25,504 nucleotides of DNA, taken from positions 1 to 25,504 of IMG/VR virus record IMGVR_UViG_3300020700_000031; one strand, given 5' to 3'. A program made the position numbers and the translations under genes. The stretch comes from a virus. Of the stretch, positions 11,620 through 20,058 are shown piece by piece. The first letter of the stretch is position 1; every line of letters starts with the position of its first letter. The notes beneath the pieces are model-generated. The model worked only from the letters and a program-made list of their open reading frames with translations. It did no database searches and was not told the origin of the DNA.

Positions 11620-13630
11620 GCCTGGCGTCTACAACCCGGACATCACGCCCTGGGTGCAGGGCATCCATGAGGCGCTGGACGACCCGAAGGTTTTCAAGAT
11701 CGTTTGCCGCAAGTCGGCGCAGGTGGCCTGGACTGATGGCGTGCTGTTGAACTACATCGGTCGGCGCGTTGACATTGATCCGGTGCCGATGATCGTGATG
11801 TTCGCCAAGACCGAGGCGGCCAAGCAGTTCAACGATGAGAAGTTGACGCCGATGATCGAGGTCACGCCGCACCTGGCGACGCGGATACCGATTCACATGG
11901 TGCGGGACCGCAACAACCGCTGGGACTTTAAGACGTTCCCCGGCGGGTTTTTGAAACTGGTGGGCTCCAACAGCCCGAGTTCTGTCAAGTCGACACCGGC
12001 GCCCGTTGTGGCGGTAGAGGAACCGGACGACTGCAATACCAACGTGAAGGACCAGGGCGACACCATCACCCTGCTCGAAGAGCGGACCAAGTCCTACACG
12101 CGGCGCAAGGTGATCTTCGGTGGCACGCCGACGGTCGAGGGTTTCAGCCGGATCGACGCGGCCTACAAGTCGAGCGACCAGCGCCAGTTCTGGGTGCCTT
12201 GCCCATCATGTGGCGAGAGCCAGGTGCTGAGCTGGGAGCAAGTGCGCTGGACAAATGACCCGGCGCAGTCGCACGAAGTGTTTGGCAACGCCATGCCGGA
12301 GTCGGCCCGCTACTGCTGCCCGCACTGTGGCAGCCTGTGGAGCGACACCGAGAAATTGCGCGCCGTGCGCCTGGGCGTCTGGAAGGCCTCAGCCGCGTTT
12401 CATGGAATCGCTGGGTTCTACATCAACGAGCTGTACAGCCCGTTTCCTGGCTCGAAGATGGCGCGCCTGGTCGAGAAGTACTTGACCGCGCAGCACGCCA
12501 TGGCGCAAGGCGACGACACGAAGCTGCGCAGCTTCCGAAACAACACCGAAGGCCTCGCCTATGCCTACCAGAGCACGGTGCCGGACGTCGAGAAGCTTCG
12601 CCAGCGCGCCAAGGATTACGTCGAGTTGACCGTGCCATGGGGCGGTGTCGTGCTCACGGCCGGCGTTGATGTGCAGCACGATCGCCTGGCCATCGTGATC
12701 CGCGCCTGGGGCAGGGGAGAGGAAAGCTGGTTGGTGTGGTGGGGCGAGATCCCGGGCCGAACCATGATGGTCCATTGGAACGACGACGGCAGCCTCAACC
12801 GCGAACAGTCGGGCGCCTGGTGGGACCTCGACCAGCTGCTCGCCGGTGGCTTTCCCCATGCGAGCGGCGCCATGTTGCGCATTCGCGCGGTCAGCGTTGA
12901 CAGCTCGGACGGCCAGACGCAGGACGCCGTGTACGGCTATGTGCGCCGCCGGCTGGCGCGCGGGTTCATGGCGGTCAAGGGCCGCTCGATCGATACCGGA
13001 AAGGACATTTTCAGCGCGCCCAAAATCAGCGTCGACACCAACGGCCGGCACAAGCCACACCCCAGCGGCATCAAGCCCTACATGGTGGGCACACAGACCG
13101 CGAAGGACCTGATCCTGGGCGTCGATGCGCAGGGCGGACGCATCAAGCTCGATGGCAGCGGGCCCGGCCGCATGCACTGGATGCGCACAGTGCGCCCGGA
13201 CTATTACGACCAGCTCACCGCCGAGGTCAAGGTGCCGCACAAGAGCGTGCGCGGTCGCCTGGTGTGGCAGTGCAAATCAGGCCGGCGCAATGAGGCGCTC
13301 GACTGTGAGGTCTACGCGCTGCACGCCGCGCGCAGCATGAAAGTGAACCTGTGGCGGGCTGAGCGCTGGGAGGTCGAAGAGTCGGTCATCACCCAGCCCG
13401 CCTTGTTTGGAGATTCCACCGCACTGGCGGTGGTGCCGGCAGCGGCACAAAGCAACGAACTACCCCCCCGAGCGGCCGAGGTCGGCGACGACCTGAAGGT
13501 GGGAACGGATAACCCGGGGCCTGGCAAGCCCGAAACCGTAGTGCAGACGCCTGCACGCCCTGTGCAGCAACCCAAGAAACAAGCCGTTCCACAACCCAGA
13601 AACATGGGTTGGAGCGCGAAGAACTGGTAA
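11465..13630 (+). CDS. Terminase large subunit, GpA family (721 aa)
   Basis: ATG at 11465 behind GGAAG, inside the small subunit gene (155-base overlap in another frame). The family N-terminus LTTTEWARQRRRMSSKASAKPGVYNP is complete only with this start. The ATPase has CRKSAQVAWTDG (81-92) where GpA proteins have the Walker A-like loop, lacking a classical GKT, and VAVEEPDD (Glu185, Glu186) as Walker B. A zinc ribbon follows (Cys246, Cys249, Cys285, Cys288). The nuclease domain begins with TAGVDVQHDR (Asp402), then later VSVDSSDGQ. The C-terminal tail is rich in Pro, Gln and Lys and probably docks on the portal. It cuts concatemers and pumps DNA into the prohead. Confidence 0.93.
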   Translation: MSVTPSPNLLDTTPSVRALIRRLVKGLKPQVKLTTTEWARQRRRMSSKASAKPGVYNPDITPWVQGIHEALDDPKVFKIVCRKSAQVAWTDGVLLNYIGRRVDIDPVPMIVMFAKTEAAKQFNDEKLTPMIEVTPHLATRIPIHMVRDRNNRWDFKTFPGGFLKLVGSNSPSSVKSTPAPVVAVEEPDDCNTNVKDQGDTITLLEERTKSYTRRKVIFGGTPTVEGFSRIDAAYKSSDQRQFWVPCPSCGESQVLSWEQVRWTNDPAQSHEVFGNAMPESARYCCPHCGSLWSDTEKLRAVRLGVWKASAAFHGIAGFYINELYSPFPGSKMARLVEKYLTAQHAMAQGDDTKLRSFRNNTEGLAYAYQSTVPDVEKLRQRAKDYVELTVPWGGVVLTAGVDVQHDRLAIVIRAWGRGEESWLVWWGEIPGRTMMVHWNDDGSLNREQSGAWWDLDQLLAGGFPHASGAMLRIRAVSVDSSDGQTQDAVYGYVRRRLARGFMAVKGRSIDTGKDIFSAPKISVDTNGRHKPHPSGIKPYMVGTQTAKDLILGVDAQGGRIKLDGSGPGRMHWMRTVRPDYYDQLTAEVKVPHKSVRGRLVWQCKSGRRNEALDCEVYALHAARSMKVNLWRAERWEVEESVITQPALFGDSTALAVVPAAAQSNELPPRAAEVGDDLKVGTDNPGPGKPETVVQTPARPVQQPKKQAVPQPRNMGWSAKNW

Positions 13631-13633
13631 GCC

Positions 13634-14203
13634 ATGAACATCTTTGCAACATTACCGTCGGGCGACAGTGCCACATGGCTGGACGATCCGGTCACACTGC
13701 CAGATGGCCGCACGGCTGACGCGTCGGCATGGGTCATGACCTATTACCTACGCGGCCCGGTCGCACTCGACATCGTGGCCAGCGCTGCCGGCAAGAACTG
13801 GAGCACAACCCTGACCCCGACGGCCAGCGCTGCGCTGGGTGCTGGCACCTATGCCTGGACCGCCATCATCGTCAACGGGGATGAGCGGATCACCGTCGGC
13901 TCGGGCCAGAGCCTCATCACGCCGGATCTGACAAAACTGACCGGCACGTTCGACCCGCGCAGCAAAGCGCAGATTGCGCTGGATTCCTGCGAGGCAGCCA
14001 TGGCCACCTTCAATGCGACCGGCGGCAAGGTTAAGAGGTATGAGATCGCCGGCCGCACCATGGAGTTCCAGACCATCGGCGACCTCATGACGCTGCACAG
14101 CTTCTGGAAAGCCAAGGTCATGTCCGAACTGTCCTCGCAGTCCGTGGCCAACGGCCTGGGCAATCCGCGCAACCTTTACACCCGATTCCAGAGGCCTCAA
14201 TGA
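13634..14203 (+). CDS. Head protein in the gpW position, with extra N-terminal beta domain (189 aa)
   Basis: ATG at 13634, three bases after the terminase stop; the end overlaps the portal ATG by ATGA. The N-terminal part (to about residue 100) is beta-rich and Ig-like (GTYAWTAIIVNGDERITVGSGQSLI). The C-terminal part (DPRSKAQIALDSCEAAMATF, then YEIAGRTMEFQTIGDLMTLHSFWKAKV) resembles the small head-completion proteins found at the lambda W position between terminase and portal. It probably helps seal or join the head. The function is inferred from place and partial pattern. Confidence 0.65.
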   Translation: MNIFATLPSGDSATWLDDPVTLPDGRTADASAWVMTYYLRGPVALDIVASAAGKNWSTTLTPTASAALGAGTYAWTAIIVNGDERITVGSGQSLITPDLTKLTGTFDPRSKAQIALDSCEAAMATFNATGGKVKRYEIAGRTMEFQTIGDLMTLHSFWKAKVMSELSSQSVANGLGNPRNLYTRFQRPQ

Positions 14204-15897
14204 ACAACACCGCCACCAGGATATTGGATACTGCCGCGCGCGTGGCGTTGCCGACAGGCGCGGTTGTGCCCGACCTGTCTGTCAAGCGCAGCCTGGTGCT
14301 GACCGAATGGAACGCCAAGCGCAGCGCGGCGCGTGGCGCCGCCATCCAGCGCGATCGCCTGGCGGCGCAGGAGCGCGCCTACGGCGGCGCCGCTGTCAAC
14401 CGCTTGACCGGCGACTGGTCGGCCATGAACACCAGCGCCGACAGCGAGATCCTCACCAGCCTGCGCATCCTGCGGGCCCGCAGTCGCCAGCTGGTGCGTG
14501 ACAACGAGTACGCCAAGCACGCGGTGCGCATCATCACCAACAACGTGGTGGGCAACGGCATCGGCATGCAGGCGCAGGTCTTGAGCGCCGGCGGCAAGCT
14601 GCAGGGCAAGATCAACGACGCCATCGAGCAGGGCTGGGGCCTGTGGTCGGAAAAGAAGACCTGCCACACGGCCGGCATGCTGAGCTTCGCCGAGATCGAG
14701 CGCCTGAGCATGGTCCAACTGGTGACCGCAGGCGAGGCCATCATCCGCAAGATCCGCAGGCCTTTCGGCGGTGGCACCATCCCGCTGGCGCTCGAAGTTA
14801 TGGAAGCGGACCAGCTGCTCGACAACTGGCAGACCGCGCGCGCGCCCAACGGCAACGCGATCCGCATGGGCGTCGAGATCGATGAGTGGCACCGCCCGTG
14901 CGCTTATTGGTTCAGCCCGAAGCACCCGGGTGACTATCAGTTCACCAGCTTCGAGCCCTCGCGCTTCGTGCGCGTGCCGGCCGAGGACATCATCCACCTC
15001 TACGTGGTCGAGCGCTGGCCTCAAAGCCGTGGCGAGCCCTGGTTCCATGCCGCCCTCAAGACCCTGCACAACGTCGGCGGGTATGAGGATGCCGAAATCG
15101 TCAAGGCCCGCGCCAGCGCCAACATTGTCGGCTTCATTCGTTCGCCAGAGCCGCTGGCCGCAGACGGCACGGTCAACGGCCGCAAGGTGGTCGATACCGA
15201 GCCGGGCACCTGGCAGACCCTGCTGCCCGGCGAAGATGTCGCCGGCTTCTCGTCCAACACGCCCAACCCGGCCGTCGATCCGTTCCTGCGCTACATGCTG
15301 CGCAAGATGGCGGTCGGCATCGGCGTCAGCTACGAGAGCCTGAGCCGGGACTACAGCCAGAGCAACTACAGCGGCAGCCGAATGGGCCTGCTCGATGACC
15401 GCGACCTTTACCGTATGGTGCAGGGCTTCCTGTGCCGCAACTTGCGCCAGGACATTCACCGCGAGTTCCTGGACGCGGCCGTGCTGGTGGGTGAGATCAA
15501 GGTCGGCGCCGACTACTTCTCGAACTCGGCCAAGTACCAGGCGGTGCGATACAAGCCGCGCGGCTGGAGCTGGATCGACCCAAGCAAGGAAGTCGCAGCC
15601 TACAAGATGGCCGTGCGTTCGGGCTTCATGACCGTCGGGGATGTGATCGCCCAGACGTCTCCCGACTCGGACGTCGAAGACACATTCAAGCGCCGCGAGG
15701 AAGAACTCGATATGGCCGAAGGCATGGGACTGGTGTTCGACACCAATCCGGCGCAGGTCAACGACAAAGGCTTGGAGCAGCCCGGCCCAGTTCCGGCCGA
15801 TGGGACCGCACCACCGCCGCCGCCGCCATCTGGTAGTGATGTGGTTGCAGACGACGCAGACGATGAAGACAAACCCGACGACAAAAAAACGGAGTAG
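14200..15897 (+). CDS. Portal protein, lambda gpB family (565 aa)
   Basis: The ATG at 14200 overlaps the previous stop. The sequence carries typical portal stretches: ILRARSRQLVRDNEYAKHAVRIITNNVVGNGIG near the N-terminus, EVMEADQLLDN, IIHLYVVERWPQSRGEPWFHAALKTL, and the conserved SYESLSRDYSQSNYSGSRMGLLDD. The C-terminal tail is Pro-rich then acidic (Asp/Glu/Lys). It forms the dodecameric ring through which DNA passes, binds terminase and later the tail. Length and order fit lambda-like phages. Confidence 0.93.
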   Translation: MNNTATRILDTAARVALPTGAVVPDLSVKRSLVLTEWNAKRSAARGAAIQRDRLAAQERAYGGAAVNRLTGDWSAMNTSADSEILTSLRILRARSRQLVRDNEYAKHAVRIITNNVVGNGIGMQAQVLSAGGKLQGKINDAIEQGWGLWSEKKTCHTAGMLSFAEIERLSMVQLVTAGEAIIRKIRRPFGGGTIPLALEVMEADQLLDNWQTARAPNGNAIRMGVEIDEWHRPCAYWFSPKHPGDYQFTSFEPSRFVRVPAEDIIHLYVVERWPQSRGEPWFHAALKTLHNVGGYEDAEIVKARASANIVGFIRSPEPLAADGTVNGRKVVDTEPGTWQTLLPGEDVAGFSSNTPNPAVDPFLRYMLRKMAVGIGVSYESLSRDYSQSNYSGSRMGLLDDRDLYRMVQGFLCRNLRQDIHREFLDAAVLVGEIKVGADYFSNSAKYQAVRYKPRGWSWIDPSKEVAAYKMAVRSGFMTVGDVIAQTSPDSDVEDTFKRREEELDMAEGMGLVFDTNPAQVNDKGLEQPGPVPADGTAPPPPPPSGSDVVADDADDEDKPDDKKTE

Positions 15898-15900
15898 CCC

Positions 15901-17955
15901 ATGACAAAGAAATCCCGCCCAACATCCATCGAGCCGCAGATGCGAACCACCACGTTGCGCCTGCAGCGCGGCGTTCCTGGCCAGCCCAGCGACAAGCCGG
16001 AAGAGCCCTCTCGCACAGTGGATCTTGCGTTCAGCTCTGAAGAGCCATGCGACATGTGGTACGGCAAGGAAATCCTGAGCCATGCACCTGGCGCCATGCG
16101 CACCGGCGTGCGGCAACAGACCATGCCGTTGCTCTACAACCACCGCATGGATAGTCTGCTCGGCGTCGTCGAGTCGACGGTCTGCGAGGGCAGTATTGGG
16201 CGCGCCACAGTGCGCTTTGGCAAGGATGAGTTTGGAACCTGGGCTATGAACCAGGTGCATGACGACATCCTGGTCAATGTCTCCTTTCAATACCGGGTCT
16301 ACAAATGGCTCGAAGACACCGAGGCCGACACCATCACCGCGGTGGATTGGGAGCCTCTCGAAATCTCGCTGGTCACCGTACCAGCGGACCCCACCGTTGG
16401 AGTTGGCCGCAATGCCAGCGCTGACGTTGCCAACGGCGTGCAACTCCAACGAGTAGTAGCCGGTTCTCCCGCGCCTGTGGCGCAACCTCTCTCTTCTCAT
16501 CAACCCCAGGAGCATTCTATGAACCTACGTAAACAACGCCTGCTTGAGCAGGTCAAGGGCGACGGCGCCCCCGCTGGTGGCGGTTCCGCCATTGACGCGA
16601 CCATCATCGAGAACGGCACGGCCGCACGCGGCATTGATCCCGCTGCACACCAGCAACGCGGCGCGGAAGCTGAACGCGCCCGCATGACCGAGATTGAGGC
16701 GCTTAGTCGCAAGTACGATCTCAGCCCGGAGCTGCGCACGCAACTTATCCAGCGTGGCGCAAGCATCGAGCAGGCTCGCTTGACCGCTGCCGACGTCGTG
16801 CTGGAACGCGCGCAAAAGGCCGGCAAGGCTGTCGTTGATTTCGGCGACACGAACAACCCAGATCTGACGTCCAAAGAAAAATCCCGCTACAGCATGCTGC
16901 GCGCGGTGAATGCCGCTATCACCGGCAAGTGGGATGGCGCCGGCTTCGAGCTGGAGTGTTCCAATGAGATCTCCAAGCGTACCGGCCGCACAGCCAGCGA
17001 CGCCAAGGGTTTCTTTGTCCCGACCAACCTGCGTTCCGCCTACACCGTGGGCACGGCAGGAGCCGGCACCACTGGCGGCACCATGGTGGCCACCAACCTG
17101 CTGGCCGGCAGTTTCATTGAGGTTCTGCGCAACAAGGCCCGCGTGATGCAGCTCGGTGCCACCGTCCTCAGCGGCCTGGTCGGCAACGTTGACATCCCGC
17201 GCCAGACCGGTCAGACCTCGACCTTCTGGGTGGCTGAAGGCGTCGATACCACCGAGGCCGAAGCAACCTTCGACAAGGTCAGCCTGGCCATGAAGAGCAT
17301 CGGCACCTACAGCCTGATCACCCGCAACATGCTGCTGCAGGCCACGCCTGACATCGACATGATCGCGCGCGCCGACATGCTCGCCGCCATGGCGCTGGGC
17401 ATTGACCTGGCTGCGCTCTCGGGTGTCGGCACCGGCGCCACGCCACGCGGCATCGCCAACGTCTCCGGCATCGGCTCCGTTGTCGGCGGTACGGACGGCG
17501 CTGCGGTCAGCATCGACAACTACATCGACCTCGAAACCAAGGTCACGTCCGCCAATGCGCCCGAAAGCAACTTGGCCTACCTGACCAACGCCAAGGTCGT
17601 CGGCGCAACCAAGAAGCTCAAGTCCACCACGGGCCAGTACCTGTGGACCGGGTCTTCACTTGGTGCGCAGTCCGGCACACCCGGTGAGATCAACGGCTAC
17701 ACGGTTGCCCGGTCCAACCAGGCGCGTTCGAACCTCACCAAGGGTGCCAGCAACGCGATTTGCTCCGAAATTTTCTTCGGTGCCTGGAGCGAGCTGCTGA
17801 TCGGCGAATGGGGCGTGCTGGAAATCGTGCCCAACCCGTACGCGGCAGAAGCCTACAAGAGCGGCGGCGTGTTGCTGCGCGCCCTGCAGTCGCTCGACAT
17901 CGGTGTACGTCACGCAGCATCGTTTGCCACGATGTCCGACGTCCTCACGTCGTAA
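15901..17955 (+). CDS. Prohead protease fused to HK97-type major capsid protein (684 aa)
   Basis: ATG at 15901, right after the portal stop. Residues 1-170 are a U35-type prohead protease: His81 in LLYNHRMDSLLGVV and Ser128 in VNVSFQYRV, with the family end LEISLVTVPADPTVGVGR. Residues about 207-330 are helical and charged, like the scaffold (delta) domain. Residues about 330-684 are an HK97-fold capsid (GGTMVATNLLAGSFIEVLRNKARV, then VDIPRQTGQTSTFWVAEG). The capsid part begins near an internal ATG at 16519 with a strong AGGAG, so separate capsid protein can be made from the same gene. Protease and capsid are usually separate genes in HK97. Confidence 0.92.
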   Translation: MTKKSRPTSIEPQMRTTTLRLQRGVPGQPSDKPEEPSRTVDLAFSSEEPCDMWYGKEILSHAPGAMRTGVRQQTMPLLYNHRMDSLLGVVESTVCEGSIGRATVRFGKDEFGTWAMNQVHDDILVNVSFQYRVYKWLEDTEADTITAVDWEPLEISLVTVPADPTVGVGRNASADVANGVQLQRVVAGSPAPVAQPLSSHQPQEHSMNLRKQRLLEQVKGDGAPAGGGSAIDATIIENGTAARGIDPAAHQQRGAEAERARMTEIEALSRKYDLSPELRTQLIQRGASIEQARLTAADVVLERAQKAGKAVVDFGDTNNPDLTSKEKSRYSMLRAVNAAITGKWDGAGFELECSNEISKRTGRTASDAKGFFVPTNLRSAYTVGTAGAGTTGGTMVATNLLAGSFIEVLRNKARVMQLGATVLSGLVGNVDIPRQTGQTSTFWVAEGVDTTEAEATFDKVSLAMKSIGTYSLITRNMLLQATPDIDMIARADMLAAMALGIDLAALSGVGTGATPRGIANVSGIGSVVGGTDGAAVSIDNYIDLETKVTSANAPESNLAYLTNAKVVGATKKLKSTTGQYLWTGSSLGAQSGTPGEINGYTVARSNQARSNLTKGASNAICSEIFFGAWSELLIGEWGVLEIVPNPYAAEAYKSGGVLLRALQSLDIGVRHAASFATMSDVLTS
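16508..16521 (+). promoter_or_regulatory. Internal ribosome binding site and ATG for stand-alone capsid protein
   Basis: AGGAG (16508-16512) lies six bases before an in-frame ATG at 16519 (product begins MNLRKQRLLEQVKG, 478 aa). It falls exactly at the border between the protease and the scaffold/capsid parts. Spacing and strength equal those of true gene starts in this operon. Confidence 0.7.
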
Positions 17956-17976
17956 GACGACCCGCGAGATTTACCA

Positions 17977-17997
17977 CCCTGCACCTTTGGTGCAGGG
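17977..17997 (+). terminator. Stem-loop after the capsid gene
   Basis: CCCTGCACC (17977-17985) and GGTGCAGGG (17989-17997) form a perfect 9-base stem with a TTT loop, 21 bases after the capsid stop. Only a weak pyrimidine run (CTTCTC) follows. It is probably a partial terminator or an mRNA end-stabiliser that lifts capsid over the tail genes. Confidence 0.55.
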
Positions 17998-18039
17998 CTT
18001 CTCAACAGAACTTTCCACAAATTTTCCAAGGAGCCATTC

Positions 18040-18348
18040 ATGGCCAAGAAATACATCGTCCGGGAGGGCTTCATCGTCTTTCTCGAAGTCGTCAGCCCGA
18101 AAGGCGACAAGTACGAGCGGACCTTTTCCGGCGGCGAAGAAGTCAGCCTGGAAGACGACGCCGCCGCATTGCACGCCCACAAGATCGAATTCGCCATGCA
18201 GAAGGACCGCGACGCCGCCCTGGCAGCAGAGACCGCAGCTCGCGTAAAGGCCGCAGCATCCGGTGACGCCGGCACGCTGGTGCAATCGCTGGTCGCAGCG
18301 CTCGCCCAGGCACAGGCCGCTGCTCCGCCCGAAGCACCAAAACCCTGA
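18040..18348 (+). CDS. Small head-region protein, paralogue of the protein at 19108 (102 aa)
   Basis: ATG at 18040 behind a strong AAGGAG. The protein begins MAKKYIVREGFIVFLEV, with a small beta domain in the first 50 residues (DKYERTFSGGEEVSLEDD), then an Ala-rich helical tail ending PPEAPKP. Its position after the capsid gene is that of a head decoration or joining protein, but no family is recognised. Its first residues and DNA match the start of the 62-aa gene at 19108. Confidence 0.75.
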   Translation: MAKKYIVREGFIVFLEVVSPKGDKYERTFSGGEEVSLEDDAAALHAHKIEFAMQKDRDAALAAETAARVKAAASGDAGTLVQSLVAALAQAQAAAPPEAPKP

Positions 18349-18366
18349 TAACACGGACCTCTCGCA

Positions 18367-18684
18367 ATGTACGCAGACCACGCGCTGATCTTCCTGCAGG
18401 ACTTTGGCGACCCCATGAGCTGGAGCCCCAGCGCAGGGGGTAGCACCATCAATGGTGTCGCCTTATTCGATCAGGGCGATGCCGGCGCGGAGGGCGGCAG
18501 CCACATCAGTCGGGAGTACGTTATCACTGTCGAGACGGCAGCCTGGCCCGGCCTCAACCGTAGCGAAGTCGTGGTCATCACCAGTCCCATCGGAGGCATT
18601 GCCAGCTACAAGCTGCGCAGTGACCTGGTGCAACAGGATGACGGCGTGTTCAGCACCGTTAAGCTGACAAAGGTCCAACCATGA
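18367..18684 (+). CDS. Head-tail joining protein, gpFII-like (105 aa)
   Basis: ATG at 18367; the end overlaps the next ATG. Order and sequence (NGVALFDQGDAG, REYVITVETAAWPGLNRSEVVVI, YKLRSDLVQQDDGVFSTVKLTKV) match the lambda FII-type joining proteins, small beta barrels that sit on the head connector and receive the tail. The typical ending DDGxFSxxxLxKV is present. Confidence 0.75.
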   Translation: MYADHALIFLQDFGDPMSWSPSAGGSTINGVALFDQGDAGAEGGSHISREYVITVETAAWPGLNRSEVVVITSPIGGIASYKLRSDLVQQDDGVFSTVKLTKVQP

Positions 18685-19097
18685 GCACCACCCTGGCGCA
18701 AGTGCTGGACCGGCTTGACGTGCTGCTCAAGGCCAGCGTGCCTGCCGGCTGCGGCGTGTTCCGTGAGCGCGCCGAAGCCGAGAGCCGCAACGAAGCGCCA
18801 TGCGTCAACGTCACGCCGCGTGAGCTGACCGTCGAGTCGTTCAGCGCCGAGGTTGATAAACACACGCAGGCGATCGAGCTGCGGATCTACGTGCGGGCCG
18901 ATCCGCCCACACCCAGCGCCGAAGTCATCCACCTGGCTGTGCATGCGGCCATGGCGGCGGACAGCCAGCTGCACGGCCTGGCAGACAGCATCCGCATCGA
19001 GGGCGCCAGTTTCAACGAAGCCGAGGCCGACGCCACTTCGCTCGACAAGCTTTGTCGCTACCGCTTCACCTTCAACGTTCTCAGTAACACCCTGTAA
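18681..19097 (+). CDS. Tail terminator protein, gpU-like (138 aa)
   Basis: The ATG at 18681 overlaps the previous stop as ATGA. An N-terminal helix (TLAQVLDRLDVLLKASV) leads into RNEAPCVNVTPRE. Alternating strands (AIELRIYVRAD) are followed by a helix (SAEVIHLAVHAAMAADSQLHG) and a last strand (LCRYRFTFNVLSNTL). This is the plan of tail terminator proteins, which cap the growing tube. Sequence similarity is low in this family, so the call rests on order, size and pattern. Confidence 0.65.
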   Translation: MSTTLAQVLDRLDVLLKASVPAGCGVFRERAEAESRNEAPCVNVTPRELTVESFSAEVDKHTQAIELRIYVRADPPTPSAEVIHLAVHAAMAADSQLHGLADSIRIEGASFNEAEADATSLDKLCRYRFTFNVLSNTL

Positions 19098-19107
19098 AGG
19101 ATCACTC

Positions 19108-19296
19108 GTGGCCAAGAAATACATCATCCGCCCGGGCGCGAGCTTCCGACTTCCCGACGGCACTGTTAAAGGCGCCGGCGACGAAATCGACCTCGAATCC
19201 GATGTCGTGCTCGCTCACCCGAACAGTGTTGACCCTGTGCCAGATCCCGATCCGGCGCCGGCGTTCGACGCAGCCCAAAACCTCTCGCAACTTTAA
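19108..19296 (+). CDS. Small protein with GTG start, paralogue of the protein at 18040 (62 aa)
   Basis: Starts at GTG 19108 (GGATCACTC ahead). The product begins MAKKYIIRPGASFRLPDG, almost the same as the start of the protein at 18040 (MAKKYIVREG), and ends in an Asp/Pro/Ala-rich tail. The DNA of the first eight codons is nearly identical in both genes. Together they look like a duplicated short beta motif with different tails. Its place between tail terminator and tube protein suggests a virion or assembly role. Function unknown. Confidence 0.6.
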   Translation: MAKKYIIRPGASFRLPDGTVKGAGDEIDLESDVVLAHPNSVDPVPDPDPAPAFDAAQNLSQL

Positions 19297-19305
19297 GGAA
19301 CTCCC

Positions 19306-20058
19306 ATGACCAAACAAAAATTCGGCGTAGGCGTGCTAATCGCCACCAGTCGCACCGACGCCTCTGGGCTTGCACTGGCCGTGCCTCAGTCGTATCGGCT
19401 GGGCATCCTGCAGGATGTCTCGACCGACTTCAGCTTTGAATCCAAACCCCTGTACGGCGCCAACCAACTGCCCGTCGATCAGGGCCGAGGCAAAGCCAAA
19501 CTCGCCTTTACAGCCAAGACGGCCGACATCAATGCGGCTGCCCTGGCCGCACTGCACTTTGGCATCACACCCACTGTCGGCGTCAAACTTCCGCTGCTCG
19601 ACTGGGCTGGAACCATTCCCGCAACGCCGTTCTTGCTGACACCAATCCTTCCAGGCAGCGGCACCTGGGTGTCCGACCTGGGCGTAATGGATACATCGGG
19701 CAACAACTTTACCCACGTCGCAACAGCGCCCACCACTGGCCAGTATTCGGTCAGCGCAGGCGCCTACACCTTTGCGGCTACAGATATCGGCAAGGCCGTG
19801 CTGATCAGCAGCGAATACACCGCGACAACGGGCGGCATCATCGTTCCCATGACCAATCAGCTCATGGGCAATAGTCCGAGCTTCTCAGCCATCCTTTACA
19901 ACGACAGCAAAGGCAGCAAGCTCGGCATCAAGCTTACAAACTGCCAAAGCGACAAGCTCAGCATGCCGTTCAAAAACGAAGACTTTGCCATCGCTGATTT
20001 TGGCTTCATGGCGCTCGATGATGGAACCGGGTCTGCAGGCTACTGGTGCCAGACATGA
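19306..20058 (+). CDS. Major tail tube protein (250 aa)
   Basis: ATG at 19306 behind AAGGA. The size, and the place before the G/T chaperones, are those of lambda V. The N-terminal part includes YRLGILQDVSTDFSFESKPLYGANQLPVDQGRGKAK, the long strand pair typical of tube proteins. A Gly/Ser/Thr-rich insertion follows (about 120-180). The C-terminus DEDFAIADFGFMALDD-like (NEDFAIADFGFMA) is usual for tube proteins. Hexameric rings of it form the tail. The stop overlaps the G gene start. Confidence 0.8.
   Translation: MTKQKFGVGVLIATSRTDASGLALAVPQSYRLGILQDVSTDFSFESKPLYGANQLPVDQGRGKAKLAFTAKTADINAAALAALHFGITPTVGVKLPLLDWAGTIPATPFLLTPILPGSGTWVSDLGVMDTSGNNFTHVATAPTTGQYSVSAGAYTFAATDIGKAVLISSEYTATTGGIIVPMTNQLMGNSPSFSAILYNDSKGSKLGIKLTNCQSDKLSMPFKNEDFAIADFGFMALDDGTGSAGYWCQT

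Noticed and set aside
12389-13240. Minus-strand open frame of 283 codons opposite the large terminase
   Set aside because: Antisense to a secure gene and of shadow-like composition.
14197-16515. Long minus-strand open frame (772 codons) opposite portal and protease
   Set aside because: It is antisense to two secure virion genes in GC-rich DNA. The product is His/Ala/Gly/Val-rich with no domain and no start signal, a usual shadow of strong coding bias.
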